A DNA stretch of 64,000 nucleotides. Origin: Pohlia nutans. Its lineage: Eukaryota > Streptophyta > Bryopsida > Bryales > Mniaceae. Numbering within the stretch: position 1 is the first letter of the stretch; each line of letters starts with the position of its first letter. Of the stretch, positions 42,444 to 54,610 are shown one piece after another. The position numbers were made by a program, and so were the translations under genes. The notes below the pieces were generated by a model that had not been told where the DNA came from, ran no database searches, and was given only the letters and a program-made list of their open reading frames with translations. The stretch lies in NCBI GenBank assembly GCA_022496805.1, contig CM040106.1, positions 7,006,001 through 7,070,000 on the forward strand, read 5' to 3'.

Positions 42444-45095
42444 AGGTGAGACTGTAGGCAAATTTGCAAACTTTGAAAAGTCAAAATTCCTACTCGAAGC
42501 ATGTGATGACTTTGAAGATTATTCTTGGATGAAAAAGTTATGGTTTGATGATACTGTGATTATTTAGCTTTTTCTCATATAATTTGGTAATTTTTTTGTA
42601 TTTACAATTTTTTTTTAAATTAAAATACACAAAATATTATTAAAATTTCCATATTAGTCAAAATATTTTGAAAAATTAATCAATCAACAAATATAACACT
42701 CTCGGAGAGTGCACTTAAAGTTAAGACTAGGAATCACGTGAGTGCGTACTTTTGACCCCCCTATGTATGTACTAATAAATCATCTAAAAATTGTAAAAAA
42801 AAATGAAGTTGTTGAACACAATCTAAAGTTCTTGTTGTATAAATTTCAAAAAATAATCACTTGTAAATATTTTTAAATTAATTTTTGAAGCAAAAAACAA
42901 CACATTTTAGTGTAAACTTTCATCATTTTTTTATAGGATTTAAAAAAAAATTAGGTCTGAAATTTATACCAAATGATAGATATATACGTACTGATGTAGC
43001 ACCTAAAAAATCGTAATTTAAAAACTATTTTAAGGCCAAGTATTGTATGACGTATGCTATCAAAACGAACTCAGGTGTATTTCTAATCCTAACTTTAAGT
43101 GCACTCCCCGAGATAAGACTGTGTCGTAAAGAAGTGAATGTGATAGTCGCAAAGTTGTCTTGTAAGACTAAGTCTATGCATCCATCATCCAAAAGATCTC
43201 TTCATATATACCAAGTATACCCTAAAGCAACCCATAATGCAAGAAATATCACATTGATTTGGGGACATAACAAAATTAAAATAAAAAAATACAATACTTT
43301 GATCACTTAAAAAAAATCTGTTTTCAAAACTATGTAATGAAAATCAAATTGAAAAGTAAAGTGAATTAAGTTTACTTAGAAAATTAATAGGATTACAATT
43401 AATAATTTTGAATAAATGATTTTTAAAGAAAATCTCATATGACATCCAATACTTCCAAAGTATGCTACTTTGATACAACTATATCTTATAATTATCCTAC
43501 AAATACTATAGTTACTTGTAGTGTTCGGTATATTTAGTTGCATAATGTATACTTAATTTTCTCCATAATATACACTATGCTTTGTAGTGTTTATTCATAA
43601 AATTATTAATATCCTCCTAGTGACAAAGGCCACCCAAAATGGTCCATACTCAAACTTTTAACTTTTTCAAGTTTCAAATTAGAGTTTCTAAACAATTTTC
43701 CAAGTGAAAATTTATGGAAAAATCCAAACCACTGCATTTGTAGTCCTGTAGATCCATACTTATCTATTTCTATCTTTTACGATTACAATCAAACAAAAGT
43801 AGACCAAGAGTTCGAAGATGAAAGCAAGAACAACGGAATTTCAACATGGAGCTATTATCTATTTTTGACAAAAGTGTAACATTTTAAAATGAATTACTTT
43901 TTCCTTGTATTATGAAACATATATACCAATCCTATGCATCTATGAGATTTTAAGATACCAACTTTGTCGCAACGCAATTAAAATGCATGGGAGATATCAA
44001 TATAATATACATGAAAAAAATAAAAAACATTACACCAAACTAAATCCTTGAACGTTTGACGTATGGAAATAGCAACTTAACATCTATGCAATAGAAACAT
44101 ACTACTATGGAATTTATTTAGAAAAATCTACATTGTTCACATATTCTTTTTTGAAAAGGCAAGACATTCTTTAATTCATTTTCACTCATACAATTATCAA
44201 ATGATCAACTTTGAATTCAAAGTGTTATACAAGAGATAGGTCTTGAAGCTTTTTCTAACAACTCTTGAAAGAAAGTCATCTATGCTTGAAAAAGATCGCA
44301 AGAGGCAATTTTTTTGTATGGCATTCATAATATGGACACAACAACGTTTTGGAGTTGATATATTAGATGCGACATCCGTGCTATTTAACTGCACCAACAC
44401 TTGGTGCCTACCTATATCAAGTCTTGCATTTTTATGTGGGGTGGTAAACAAGTCAAGAGCGTAAGCGGGAACTACGGAAATTCCTTAGGAACATTTGGAA
44501 TCCAAAAAACACTGACGGCAACTGAAGATAGTTTATTTTTCTACTTCTAAACTTCATCCAAATATATATTTTGGAGTGTAACTCCGTTTCAAAGTACGTT
44601 TTCATTTTGGAAATGACATGCAGTAATGAATAAAAAGATTATGTTGGTTTTTAATTCTGAGTGAAAATGGAAAAGGGAAGGTTTGACCAAATCTTAGCCG
44701 CATATTTAAGAAAATTGTAGAATTTGACCGTAATTTTGTAATAACTTGGGAATTGCTATAGCTTTTTCACTACAAATTCATTTCAAATGATTTTTATTGT
44801 TTTGAAAACCCTAAGACTTTGGCTTCAGGGATATAACATTTATTCTTAATTAATTAAAAAATTAAAAAAATCACTGTTTAGAAGGCTCAATTAGTTAGTT
44901 ATTAAATATTTCATTTTATTTATTGAAAGTTTTATTTGCCTCAACAATTCATAGCAAGCATTTGGACTAGAAAATACTTGAAATTGCATGTCCCACTATT
45001 AGAGTAATGTTTTTATTTCCAAAGAAATAGTATATATAGATTGGTTATTATTTTGATTATACACCAGAATAATGCTACCACTTGCTTCATTACAT
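42444..45095. other. AT-rich intergenic sequence
   Basis: An 84-codon minus-strand frame (44451-44197) and an 87-codon plus-strand frame (43047-43310) show no motif. No repeat ends seen. Confidence 0.4.
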
Positions 45096-45099
45096 AAGC

Positions 45100-45537
45100 C
45101 TATTGCTCAATCACTTTATTGTATAATTCTACTACACGCTCACGTTTTGTACTATCACACATTTCATGAGCAATTCTCAATCCTTCTTTTCTACTTCCGT
45201 CGTAAATAGGACCAATCTTCATGAATTTATGTTGCAGAAAACTCAAAGGCCTAAAAAATTTATCGTCAAATGGTGCCATTCGATCCGTGTAAATCAAATG
45301 TATCTGTATAATTGGTTTGATATAAACCGTCCCCTTTTTTACTATTGTTTTGCGTCGTTTCCTCCGACCAATTGATTTTGTCGTTCGATAAAGGTAGTAA
45401 TATGTTGCACCAAAAAACACTTGCATTTCTTGTTTAAACCATACGTAAATGAAATGAGATATATTAGCTTTCATAGGTACATGCTTGGAGTCGTTCGGCT
45501 GAACAACAACATCGTCTCCAACCTCGTATAGCACTCC
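45100..45537 (-). pseudogene. tnp2-type transposase, C-terminal part
   Basis: In frame with the piece before it. It reads V-G-D-D-V-V-V-Q, later I-Y-V-W-F-K-Q-E and V-Y-I-K-P-I-I-Q-I-H-L-I-Y, a beta-rich BAH/DUF4216-like pattern found at the end of many plant CACTA transposases. The single TGA upstream is probably a point mutation. Confidence 0.45.
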
Positions 45538-46330
45538 TCATATCATACACTTCTTAATGTGCATGTACACATATGTCCCCCAAGCCTCCACTGCAAAATG
45601 TCGTTGTAGAAAATTAGCCAATCCAGCACCTGCAGCTTTAGATCGAGCTCTCCTACCTGTCTTTTTTCCAATAAAAATTCCTTTGTAACTAGCTATGAAG
45701 GAACATACACTTTCGGATGCAACTTTCAACAACTTGTTGATATATGTAGCAGCTTCGATAGAGGTACAAGAAAGGAAGTGTTTCTTGTGCCATGATGGAC
45801 AACAAGAAGTGTCAGGGTTGTTCTCTTCATTTAGGTACTCATGTAGATGCAAATACTCGTGAAGTTCAATAAGTGCCCTTTCAGACATATCCACTCCATC
45901 GCTCTCTGCACATACATTTGTCTCCACATTTTGGAATTGCCTTTGACTGTAGAACTCAATAAACGTCTGTTCAACATGTTTGTCATTGGAGTGTATGTTT
46001 TGGTATCTTTGAACCTCTCTTTCATAAGGAAAACACCAGTATACATCCGAATGTCCAAATCTCAATATGTCCTCCAAAATGTGTGTTGCGCCCACAACAT
46101 GCTCTAAAGGTCTTCCCTTTGGGCCATACAAATCTTCTGACAAAATTTGCCATGTTTGAAACAATTGTCTCAGAATACGTAGGTCAGCTGAAGTCCACCC
46201 TTTGATGCGGGTCTCGTTGAAAATGTAATGTGCGATATCAATGAGGCACAACCCTAGCTTGGGAATCCATACCGTCATCCTTGTTGAGTGCATATAGTAC
46301 ACTTGGCAGCACCCACTAAATAAATTTTTG
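45538..46330 (-). pseudogene. tnp2-type transposase, DUF4218-like part
   Basis: After a one-base frame change, the sequence reads T-W-Q-I-L-S-E-D-L-Y-G-P, then A-T-H-I-L-E-D-I-L-R-F-G, then V-Y-W-C-F-P-Y-E-R, the W...YP-x-ER-like arrangement of DUF4218, which usually follows the tnp2 core. It ends at TGA 45538-45540, but the same frame stays open beyond it. Confidence 0.55.
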
Positions 46331-47461
46331 GTTTTCTTCCGCCATAAAAGAATTGCTATGCTCAAATAGTTCATTTGGCCATCGCCCCCCTCTTAACTCA
46401 CGAGGACGTGCTTTTTCCACTGCCCTACACATCTCCAATACCTTTATCTTTCTGTCCGCATCATTGTCAATCCATATGATCAAATTTTTTATGTACGACT
46501 TAAAAATATTCAAACCCATGATGTGCATTACATCATAAACAAGGTCCAATGAAAGATCGAAGCTGTATAGGTGATATAGCTCCCACAAAGGGGACTCTCT
46601 AGAGATACCAGTTGTTAGACCATGAGCTGTGATAGCGCTTCTAATATTGGAAGGCAATCGGTTTAATCCACGTACAGCTTGCCATAATTGTGCAGCGCTT
46701 CGTTTTTGAGGAGGATAAAAAATCTGCTTGCGATTATGGCCGTATACATAACGGCCATCTCTCAACTCGGATTTCATTTTGCATCGTCTATAGGCGGATT
46801 TTCCTGATTGTTTCAACATTCCCATTTTGCACTGAGCCGGGTGGTCCCCTGTAACAAGCATCAACATTGCCTTTATGTTCAAATCTCTTGGTATATTTGG
46901 AAAATGTTCAGCCATGAGCGAATGTGGGTAGTCGACATTGAAACCGTCATAATAAATTTCATGCAATCCCTTAATGAACGGTTCTAAAAGTTTAACCATC
47001 GATTGTTTAATTTTTTTGTCCGCTACTGTGCTTGTACTACCAATTTTGGGAATAAATGTTGTTGGAATGAAAAGTACAGGAATGAGTTCTATTGGATTCG
47101 CCGTTTCCAAGTTCAAGATAGAGACTTCCAAAACCCACCTACTTCGATTGTGGCGCTTTGAAACTGTAAAACCATCCCAATGAGCTGCCAACGCTATATT
47201 CCTTGGATCACCCCTTACCATCTTCTTCGCACATGATACCTCTTCCAAAAAATTCCAACATTCAAATATATACTTCTTAGCTTCTTCATTCCATCCATGA
47301 CTCACAAAAGCGCATTTGTATGGAAATGTACAATGTGCCATTCCACGGCTCTCACAAAGCACAGGCAATTCCCACTCGCGTTCTGGGTTCCACCAATACT
47401 GATAAATCCTTAGCTTCTCTTTGTCCCAAAAATCTTTGATGGAATCCGGAATATCTTCCAC
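46316..47461 (-). pseudogene. tnp2-type transposase, core
   Basis: Contains A-A-H-W-D-G-F-T-V, F-I-P-T-T-F-I-P, F-P-N-I-P-R-D-L-N-I-K-A-M-L-M-L-V-T-G-D-H-P-A-Q, then S-G-K-S-A-Y-R-R-C and Y-G-H-N-R-K-Q, the order seen in Transposase_21 (tnp2) proteins, which cut and join CACTA element ends. Length is about 380 codons to a stop at 46316. Its own start is in the previous piece: the frame runs back through the MITE to TTG and GTG codons only. Confidence 0.7.
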
Positions 47462-47624
47462 CACTAGTAGAAATCTTGTCTTATGTGACAAGTCTTTAAT
47501 GACTCAATGTCGGGAATGACAAGTCCATATTGACACAAAGTGGGACTTTGTGTCAATATGGACTTGTCATTCCCGACATTGAGTCATTAAAGACTTGTCA
47601 CATAAGACAAGATTTCTACTAGTG
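47462..47624. mobile_element. 163-bp palindromic CACTA-type MITE inside the tnp2 gene
   Basis: The element is almost one perfect palindrome: each ~80-bp arm begins CACTAGTAGAAATCTTGTCT and they meet at GGG (near 47543). CAC flanks both ends (47459-47461 and 47625-47627), a 3-bp target duplication. The arms match nearly base for base, so insertion looks recent. Confidence 0.93.
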
Positions 47625-48707
47625 CACTGACTTTCCCATCCAGCGGTCCTTGTTCTTCCACAAACTTAGCATTTTTTCACAATACGATTTTGAACGCATT
47701 ATGTTTTTTAACTGATTTGCAATCGGTAAATAATCGATTGGAATCATATTTTTCTTCATCATATTGTACAGTGTGCAAGTTTCTACATGTAAATGGCAAT
47801 CTCGCTTGATTTTTGGTGGATTGCATGGACATTTGATGATGTCGTTGCCTTTGTATGCATCTTCAGCACTAGGGTTCAAAATAATGGCATCGTGTACATT
47901 TTCTTCATTTGATCCAACACACATTCGATATCTTGTAGGATCAACCATTCCTCTATTTTTGTACATTTTCATTAGTTTTTTCCATGTAGTAACAACTTGT
48001 CCTTCATCCAATTCTCCTCTCCATTCTTCAGCCATGTGTCTAAAAATTGCTCCAAATTTTGGTTCTTTGGCATGAGCATCGTCGGGTGTCAATCCATCAA
48101 ATAAATGGCGCATGATGGAATCTTGACAAGACAATGGGCAATTGAAAGAACCCCAGTCGCTCTGCATTTTAATGAACGCATGTCTTATAGCATTCAAGGA
48201 CCGGCCATCTCCCTCATCATCTGCTATGTCGTCAATCGGGTCCCCCTCCACATCACCTACCAAATCACTTGCTTCATCACTCGCCACGTCACCCGCCATC
48301 TCATCGGCCATATCGTTTGCAATGTCATTTTCTATTGCCTGTGCAATATCATCTGCCATATCATTGGTTTCATCGCCATCATCCATTTCATCATCCGCCA
48401 TATCATTGGTTTCATCGCCATCATCCATTTCATCATCCATTTCATCATCCGTTTCATCATCCACTATATTAATTTTTTCCTCGATGTTTTCATTTGAATC
48501 ATTGAACCCTTCAACTCCTGGTACATCATGAGAAGATGCTCTATCATCTCCATGTGTCTCATTGAATTTTATCTCCTGAATATGTGCATGTCTCTGAGCT
48601 TCAATTTTGTGTTGGTCATATGTAGCTTTCCAAACACGTCTTCCTCCAAAACAATGAAACCAACATGTGCAAGTTACTAATCTAGGTCTTCTTGGACGTC
48701 GTGCCAT
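47625..48707 (-). pseudogene. tnp2-type transposase, N-terminal part
   Basis: The ATG at 48707 gives M-A-R-R-P-R-R-P-R, then C-T-C-W-F-H-C and later Q-R-H, a Cys/His cluster like the one that opens many tnp2 proteins. An acidic low-complexity stretch follows (D-D-E-M-D-D-G-D-E-T-N-D-M-A, twice), then a segment with L-F-D-G-L-T and a Cys/His motif (C-P-C-N-P-P then C-H-L-H-V-E-T-C). The frame reaches the MITE intact at K-S-V. With the MITE and one CAC copy left out, it reads on into the next piece. Confidence 0.65.
48355..48445. repeat. 42-bp coding tandem repeat (acidic region)
   Basis: Two near-identical 42-bp units encode D-D-E-M-D-D-G-D-E-T-N-D-M-A. Shorter ATCATC-rich repeats flank them. 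Confidence 0.8.
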
Positions 48708-50094
48708 GGCAACAAATGATAATGACAATAAAGATCATGATAATGATATTTGATGATAAAAATGATAATGATGAATATATTTTTTGTTGCCCTTGATGTT
48801 AATTTTTACTTTTATTTTTACCTTAACCTTTTATTTTTAGAATTTTGTATTTTTTTGTTTATTTATACTCCTACTATTACTTTTTCTATTTTTTGGTCAC
48901 TACTTTTATATATATATACATAGAACTTCTGTCAACGGTATGTCTTACATGACAATCCAGCTCGTAATATGTTCTCTAAATTATGAAACAAAGCTTTTAT
49001 TACAATAAATTTGAGCCTTCTAAAAGGCCTCGAGATTTTCACTTTGTTATTTTTAAAATTTATATTTAATAAGTAAAAGAATATTAAAAATCTATTATAC
49101 AATACAACTTGGTTTGTTTCACTCGACCGTTCCGCATCGGAACCGGTTCAGTGCCAATTTGAGAAGGTAAAGAACCATTAATAGTACTAAAAGATTAGAG
49201 CAATTGCACCCTACCATTGAAAGCATTAGATTCTCTGAGAGGCGGATAAAAAGTTTTTATAATTAATGTTAAAAATTTAGAGTGGGTGAGAGAGTCATAT
49301 AGTATGAACACCAAATATAGTGATATTTGAATACGTTCTTCAATAACTAATTTAAAGAAGGGTTTGGTATCCTAGAGTGATGGACAATAAAAATCATCCA
49401 TGTATCACAAGTTACCTTGATCAATTCATCGCCAAATAAATATTACTGCCAAACTGCAGTTTAAAGCAATTTTTGCAAGTGGTTGTTGAATCTAGCAAGT
49501 GTTTACTAGAAGTTCACTTTCATTCTTGTGCCATTCACTCTTGGGCGGAGGGGGGAGTGATATGTTGGAGTAGCAATATACATGCGAACAAATGGTAGGG
49601 TATTTTAAAAACATGGAGACAAAAAAATTTAAATGGACTTAGAGTAATATAGGGTATCAAAAATGCCAGAGGACATCTTTAAAGTACTATAAGGGTATCA
49701 AAAATGCCAAAGGACATATAGTATGGAATAATAGGTAATTTGGAATTATAAGTAATGCAAGCCCCTTTTCTATTAATCCAAAGTAGAAAATTACATAATG
49801 ATAGCATTTGAGAAAAAAATAAAAATAAAGTAATACCCCCCTATAAAATAGTGGTTGTTTGCACCTATATCCTTAACTTTTTAACACACTAACTCCCCCA
49901 AGCATTTACTGCCTAGTGAATGCATTTTTATGCCTTGTGCATATTAATTGTGATTGGTTCACCAACTATTTAGGATACATAGTATTTCAAGGTTGTAGAT
50001 AGAATAGCTTGTGACACCAAATTGTGAATCTAATGGTAGTAGCCAAAGGGTGAATTGAAGGATGTAATCTTATTCATAATCAAATTGCAAAATA
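48708..50094. other. AT-rich sequence, possibly the 5' flank of the CACTA element
   Basis: No coding signal. It may contain the element's missing end, which I could not locate. Confidence 0.35.
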
Positions 50095-50290
50095 ATTATG
50101 AATTTTAAATTACAAAATTTATACAAAATATTGGTGATAGCAATCATAGATCTAACTGCATGAATAGAATATAAAATTTGTAATGTATAATTTTAATTCA
50201 TACATCAAGTTCAAAATATCCCTCTTAGTTGCATTTTATAATGCATCTTTGCAAAACCGTCCAATCTCGAAAGGACAGCGGGCATTTAGG
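50095..50290 (+). repeat. Dispersed repeat family E, copy 3
   Basis: ATATTGGTGATAGCAATCAT, AATATAAAATT, CATCAAGTTCAAAATATCCC and TTGCAAAAC as in the other copies. Confidence 0.6.
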
Positions 50291-50407
50291 GGTTGATGTG
50301 CTCAACGACACGGGTCCTACTAGCAAAATACGATGTGACAAGCGTTCAACATATGGCCTTGGATATTTAAATATTACTTCTTGAACAATTTTTAAGCATT
50401 TTCTAAA

Positions 50408-50428
50408 TATATATATATATATATATTA
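50408..50428. repeat. (AT)n microsatellite
   Basis: About ten AT units. Confidence 0.9.
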
Positions 50429-50639
50429 TTTTGTTTTATTAAAAGTAAAGCATTGATTTCAAAGAAGCATTATAAAACGTTTGATGAAACCCAAAAATGG
50501 GGTAGATGATAAACCTTTTGACGCACTAACGTCCATTACCTAACGCTAGATGATTTTGAAGCATCCATCCAAAATTCTCTTGATTCAAATGCTAATTGAC
50601 TACCATTAGTATGGTATGAATCTTCAATATAAGATAATG

Positions 50640-51330
50640 CAAATTGTTGAAAAATAACAGAAGTGGTTTATGTCAAGTTTCATTCTTAGTTTAAAAAGTG
50701 AGACCTAAAAAATGATTTTCCATAATAAGTAGAATTAAATAATGGAAACCCTACTATCTTGTAGTGCATGTCATTCCAATTTCATTACAATATTTTTAAA
50801 TATTTTTGTCTTGATTTTGAATTTTAAATTGAATTTCAAGACAAAACCTTGCAAATTTAATTGAATTTTTTTACTAATATGTATGATGAATCCAATCGTA
50901 AAAATGTTTGATGAAAAATAAATATGGAGTTGATGTACAAAACAAAATTGTAAATGTCAATGTGAAGATAACATTTTATAACAAATATTTGAAAATAGTG
51001 TTGAATCGGAACATTAAAGGGTTAAAGCAAAGTTGTAAATGTCAATGTGAAGATCACATCTATACAATTGGATTTATTCTATTTTTATTTCATATTATTC
51101 ATTTATTTTCCAAGGTTCTTTTAAAATTCAATCTAAAATCTAAAATTAGCACAATTTTTAAAAATACGGTAATGAAATTGGAATAACATGCACTACAACA
51201 TGGTATACTTTCCATTATTTAGTTCTACTTATTTTGGTAATCATATTTAAGATCCCACTTTTTGAACCAAAAATTAAACTTGGCATAGACCAATTCTGTT
51301 GTTTTCATAAAAAACATAATAACATATTTT
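50640..51330. repeat. Dispersed repeat family D, inverted pair
   Basis: A reverse copy (50640-50890) is followed by a forward copy (about 50930-51330). They share GTAATGAAATTGGAATAACATG-CACTACAA (inverted in the first) and the AAGTAGAA-TAAATAATGG region. The forward copy seems to resume at 51640-51690 (AAGAGAAATTTTGGTGGATG) after about 300 bp of foreign sequence. Confidence 0.6.
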
Positions 51331-52488
51331 CTTAGAAGAGTCACTTAGTGTAAATTTTGGATACATATGAGAGTAAAAAAGGTATTCAATGGGGGGCCAT
51401 AAAGTAATTGGAGTATTTTATTATTTATAGTATATTTAGGATAAATTCCATATATCTTCTAGAAATATTACTAGAATATTCCCAAATTGATTTTATAACA
51501 CCCAATATTACTTTTATCTCAAATGAATAAAGAACATCGTATATTTGTTTTGTTATATTTATCTAAATTCTTCATAGTTGACTTCTTCGGGAATATTTTG
51601 AAGATCCAAAATGTACAGAGGACCCTAAGCTTGTTCTAAAACTAAGAGAAATTTTGGTGGATGAAAAATGTCCAATCTAGATGGGAATCTAGCGGTTTCA
51701 ATGTTTGTGTCGTTTACGTATTGGGGGTGATTGCAAGTTACGGTCTACCAAATGGGGAGTGCAGCTTGTGCTGCTAAGGATTATGCAATTCATGCACTAG
51801 CGTTGTAATGTGCACCTCTCAACTTTCAATTAGATCAAAAGTTTCACCAACTCAAATAGGATTTATGCTAATACTTTCACTTTAGCAATTGTGAAGTTAA
51901 TTTCAAGACTTTGAGCTTCACTCTACAGCCTTTTTTGTTTTTTACCCAATAGAGGTAATTAGAGCCTTTTTTACACAACATCTAATAAATAATACAAAAT
52001 AAAATAAAATATGGTAGCTTTGTACACATTGCTATAAATTTTTGAAGTTCAAATATGACCCCCTTCTAGCATTTTCCATAAAATAGGAGAACTTTTGACA
52101 AGCGACACGCTACCAAATCCAAGTAGAAATGTTTAATTTGGATAAAAAGATTGAAATTTTGCAAAATTTATTGTCGTGAACATCTTAACTTTGTAAATCT
52201 AAAAACACTGCAATTTGTTATGTCACAAAATTTTATCCTAATATTTATTGATGATTTTCTGAAGATTAGAAAAGTGCCCCAAATTGTAAACTACAACAAA
52301 AAGCTTGGATGATCGTAGCTTGCAACAACCCTTGTACAGTACATTGGGCATGAAACTTGGGTTAAAAATCAATAACTCTCACATCGTAAGGGTCCAAAAG
52401 CCACAGAACAACTTCAATGCATCCTTTCTCTTTAAAAGCTTTTTGAAGATACAAGCCAAGAGAAGGAGGTCGGCGGTCATATGGTCTT
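51331..52488. other. AT-rich intergenic sequence
   Basis: Apart from the resumed repeat D at 51640-51690, I see no feature. Confidence 0.4.
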
Positions 52489-52491
52489 ATA

Positions 52492-53031
52492 CAGTCAAAT
52501 CTCGATAAGTGTTACCTTGATAAGTGTTAAAAATCTATATGTGTTATGGAGATTTCCACTCCCTTAAAATTAAGACTAGCAAGTGCTTTGGAGTGTTATG
52601 CAATGTTGCGCTCCCGACTTTGTTAATTTCACCTCGATAAGTGTTAAAACTCTATATGTGTTATGGAGATTTCCGCTCTCTTAAAATTAAAACTAGTAAG
52701 TGTTATGTGTTAGTGTTATGCAATGTCGCGCTCCCGACTTTGTTAATTTTACTTTGTTAATTTTTGAATAATTTATGTTCTATTTTGAGAGGAGGATGGT
52801 AAGTATTCATTCTTTCAACATACTTAGATGAATAATGAATCAATATTCTGTAATTTCATCCATTTTTTCTATAAATGTTATGTATTTACCTTTTTAATTC
52901 TTCTAAGTGTTATTTTTTATAAGTGTTACAAATCATCGGCATCACCCTCTATAAGTGTTATGTGTTACTAGTGTCTAAGTGTTAACTAAAAGTATGCTCC
53001 CAACCCCTAACAATTATCGAGGTCTGAACTG
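52492..53031. mobile_element. 540-bp pogo-like (Tc1/mariner) non-autonomous element
   Basis: Left end CAGTCAAATCTCGATAAGTG; the right end inverted reads CAGTTCAGACCTCGATAATT. TA on both sides (52490-52491 and 53032-53033). CAGT ends with CTCGATAA nearby are typical of pogo/Tigger-type elements. Inside is a tandem duplication of period ~120 bp (about 52515-52755) made of the phrase GATAAGTGTTAAAA-TCTATATGTG plus TTATGCAATGT-GCGCTCCCG. Confidence 0.8.
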
Positions 53032-53139
53032 TAGATCTAAACGCATTGTACAAACAAAATAAAATAAAAAAACAAACTAGCTTCCTTAGCCCCTAAATGA
53101 TTACAACTCTCTTCACATTTAAAAAATTGCAAAAATGAA

Positions 53140-53265
53140 TTACAAAATGCACCTAAGAGGGATGTTTTTAATATAATGTTTGAATAAAAATTGTACATTA
53201 TGAATTTTTTGATTCTATCTACACAGTTAGATCAAAGATTGCTAATGCGAACATTTGGTATTGAT
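53140..53265 (-). repeat. Dispersed repeat family E, reverse copy
   Basis: The reverse complement carries the same landmarks (AGCAATC, AAAAATTCATAATGTACAA, ATCCCTCTTAG). More diverged. Confidence 0.45.
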
Positions 53266-53438
53266 TTTAATTCAGGGCCATTTGCCACATATGCTTGATG
53301 GAATTGGCACTTGATGGGTCTAATTTGCATGTTTGATTAGCCTCTTATCATGTCCCCTTGTTTGCCTCCCTGTTCATGTTTGAACAACCGCGCCATCAGA
53401 TGATTAAAACTTGTTCAATATGAAAAATGAGCCTTAGT

Positions 53439-53993
53439 TGTCAGGGACACAAGAACTCGAGAACAAGAACAAGAGCATGAAAAAAGACCCAAGAACAAGA
53501 AGTGCAATAGTACACAAGAGTGGTTCTTAAAAAAGTATATTGAACTAAACCGATAGTTGAACAAGATTCAAGACAAGGCAATACTCAAGGTTGCTCCTAA
53601 CTTGTGTTGACGAGAGTGAGGAGTTCTTCATCTCGTCTCCTAGATATACTAGTACTAAGGAAGCTTCTGAAAGGGCTACCTAGAGACTATGAGAGTCCCT
53701 AGGAAGTATCTAGAAGATCCTAAAAGTCTAAAGACCTATAGAATTTCTAGAAGTATTCTAGAAGGTTCTATGTCGGTGGCAATACCCATCACGAAATAGT
53801 TTTGAACACAATAATTATATCACTGTGGCAATACGCATAACGAACTGGTTTTGAAACAATAATTATATCATTGTGGCAATATTCATCACTAAGACAATAC
53901 CCAGCACTAACTAGTTTTGGACACAATAATTATATCTTTAGTTTCAAGGCCTAGTCTTTGCAATACGCATCTCAAGGTTCTATGTCCATGACA
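53439..53993 (-). repeat. 3' LTR of the gypsy element (555 bp)
   Basis: Ends are TGTCAGGG... and ...CATGACA on the plus strand. It holds one extra ~49-bp unit (GGCAATACGCATAACGAACT and following) compared with the 5' LTR, next to similar phrases, so it is a tandem gain or loss. Confidence 0.92.
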
Positions 53994-54610
53994 TCACTTC
54001 CCTCTCTAGCAACGAGTCTTCACGAGGAGTGTTGTTTTGGACTCTCGATCAAAGGCGAAGAAAATAAAAAAATATGTCTCATGGTTTCTCCGACATACTC
54101 AAGTTCTCTAGCGCGAGTCAAGTGGTTTAAGGGCCCTTGCAACCAGTGATAGTGACCGACGCCCGCTACTTGAGACTATGCTTGGACTTCTGTATCTTCA
54201 TTGCAAAAAAGTCCTTCAAATATTGCTTCCGGACGACCTTCAAAAGCAGGTTCTACTTCGATGACAATCACCAACGATCTGCTACTGGGTATTTTTTGAC
54301 GTTGTCGTGGTTCAAAGGGTTCTTCATCTCGAGGCCGTCTTCGTTGTTGAGAAGGTCCAGCTTCGTTTGGAGGCTCTTGTGGTGGCAAGGATCTGCAGGC
54401 TGGTTCGGCAATAGTGATAAACACAATTCACGCTCGTACTCCGGTTGCGATTCAGAGACTAAAGAGTCTTGGAACACCTTCCAATTAGACATACTGAGAA
54501 GAAAAGAAGTACGAGAGAAGATGTTTCTGAGGTTGAGAGCTGTGTTGCTCTTTGACTGCTCTCCCCTCTTTATATACAACTCTCAACGGAAGAGATTCTT
54601 GTTGAAGTTA
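53994..54610 (-). other. 3' untranslated or extra-ORF region of the gypsy element
   Basis: Between the chromodomain stop and the 3' LTR. An 82-codon minus-strand frame (54424-54176) rich in Pro, Arg and Glu and an overlapping 103-codon frame are present. Neither has a motif. One may be an old extension of the polyprotein. Confidence 0.5.

Larger units (their letters stand above)
45100..48707 (-). mobile_element. CACTA (En/Spm-type) transposon coding region, tnp2-like, broken
   Basis: Four consecutive minus-strand pieces form one transposase gene: N-terminal Cys/His motif and acidic region, tnp2-like core, a DUF4218-like part and a C-terminal part. Interruptions are a 163-bp MITE, one frameshift (about 46320-46330) and one in-frame TGA (45538-45540). 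I could not identify the element's own CACTA ends. Confidence 0.65.

Noticed and set aside
48105..48531. Plus-strand frames of Ser/Ile/His repeats opposite the acidic tnp2 region
   Set aside because: Mirror of the acidic tandem repeat on the minus strand.
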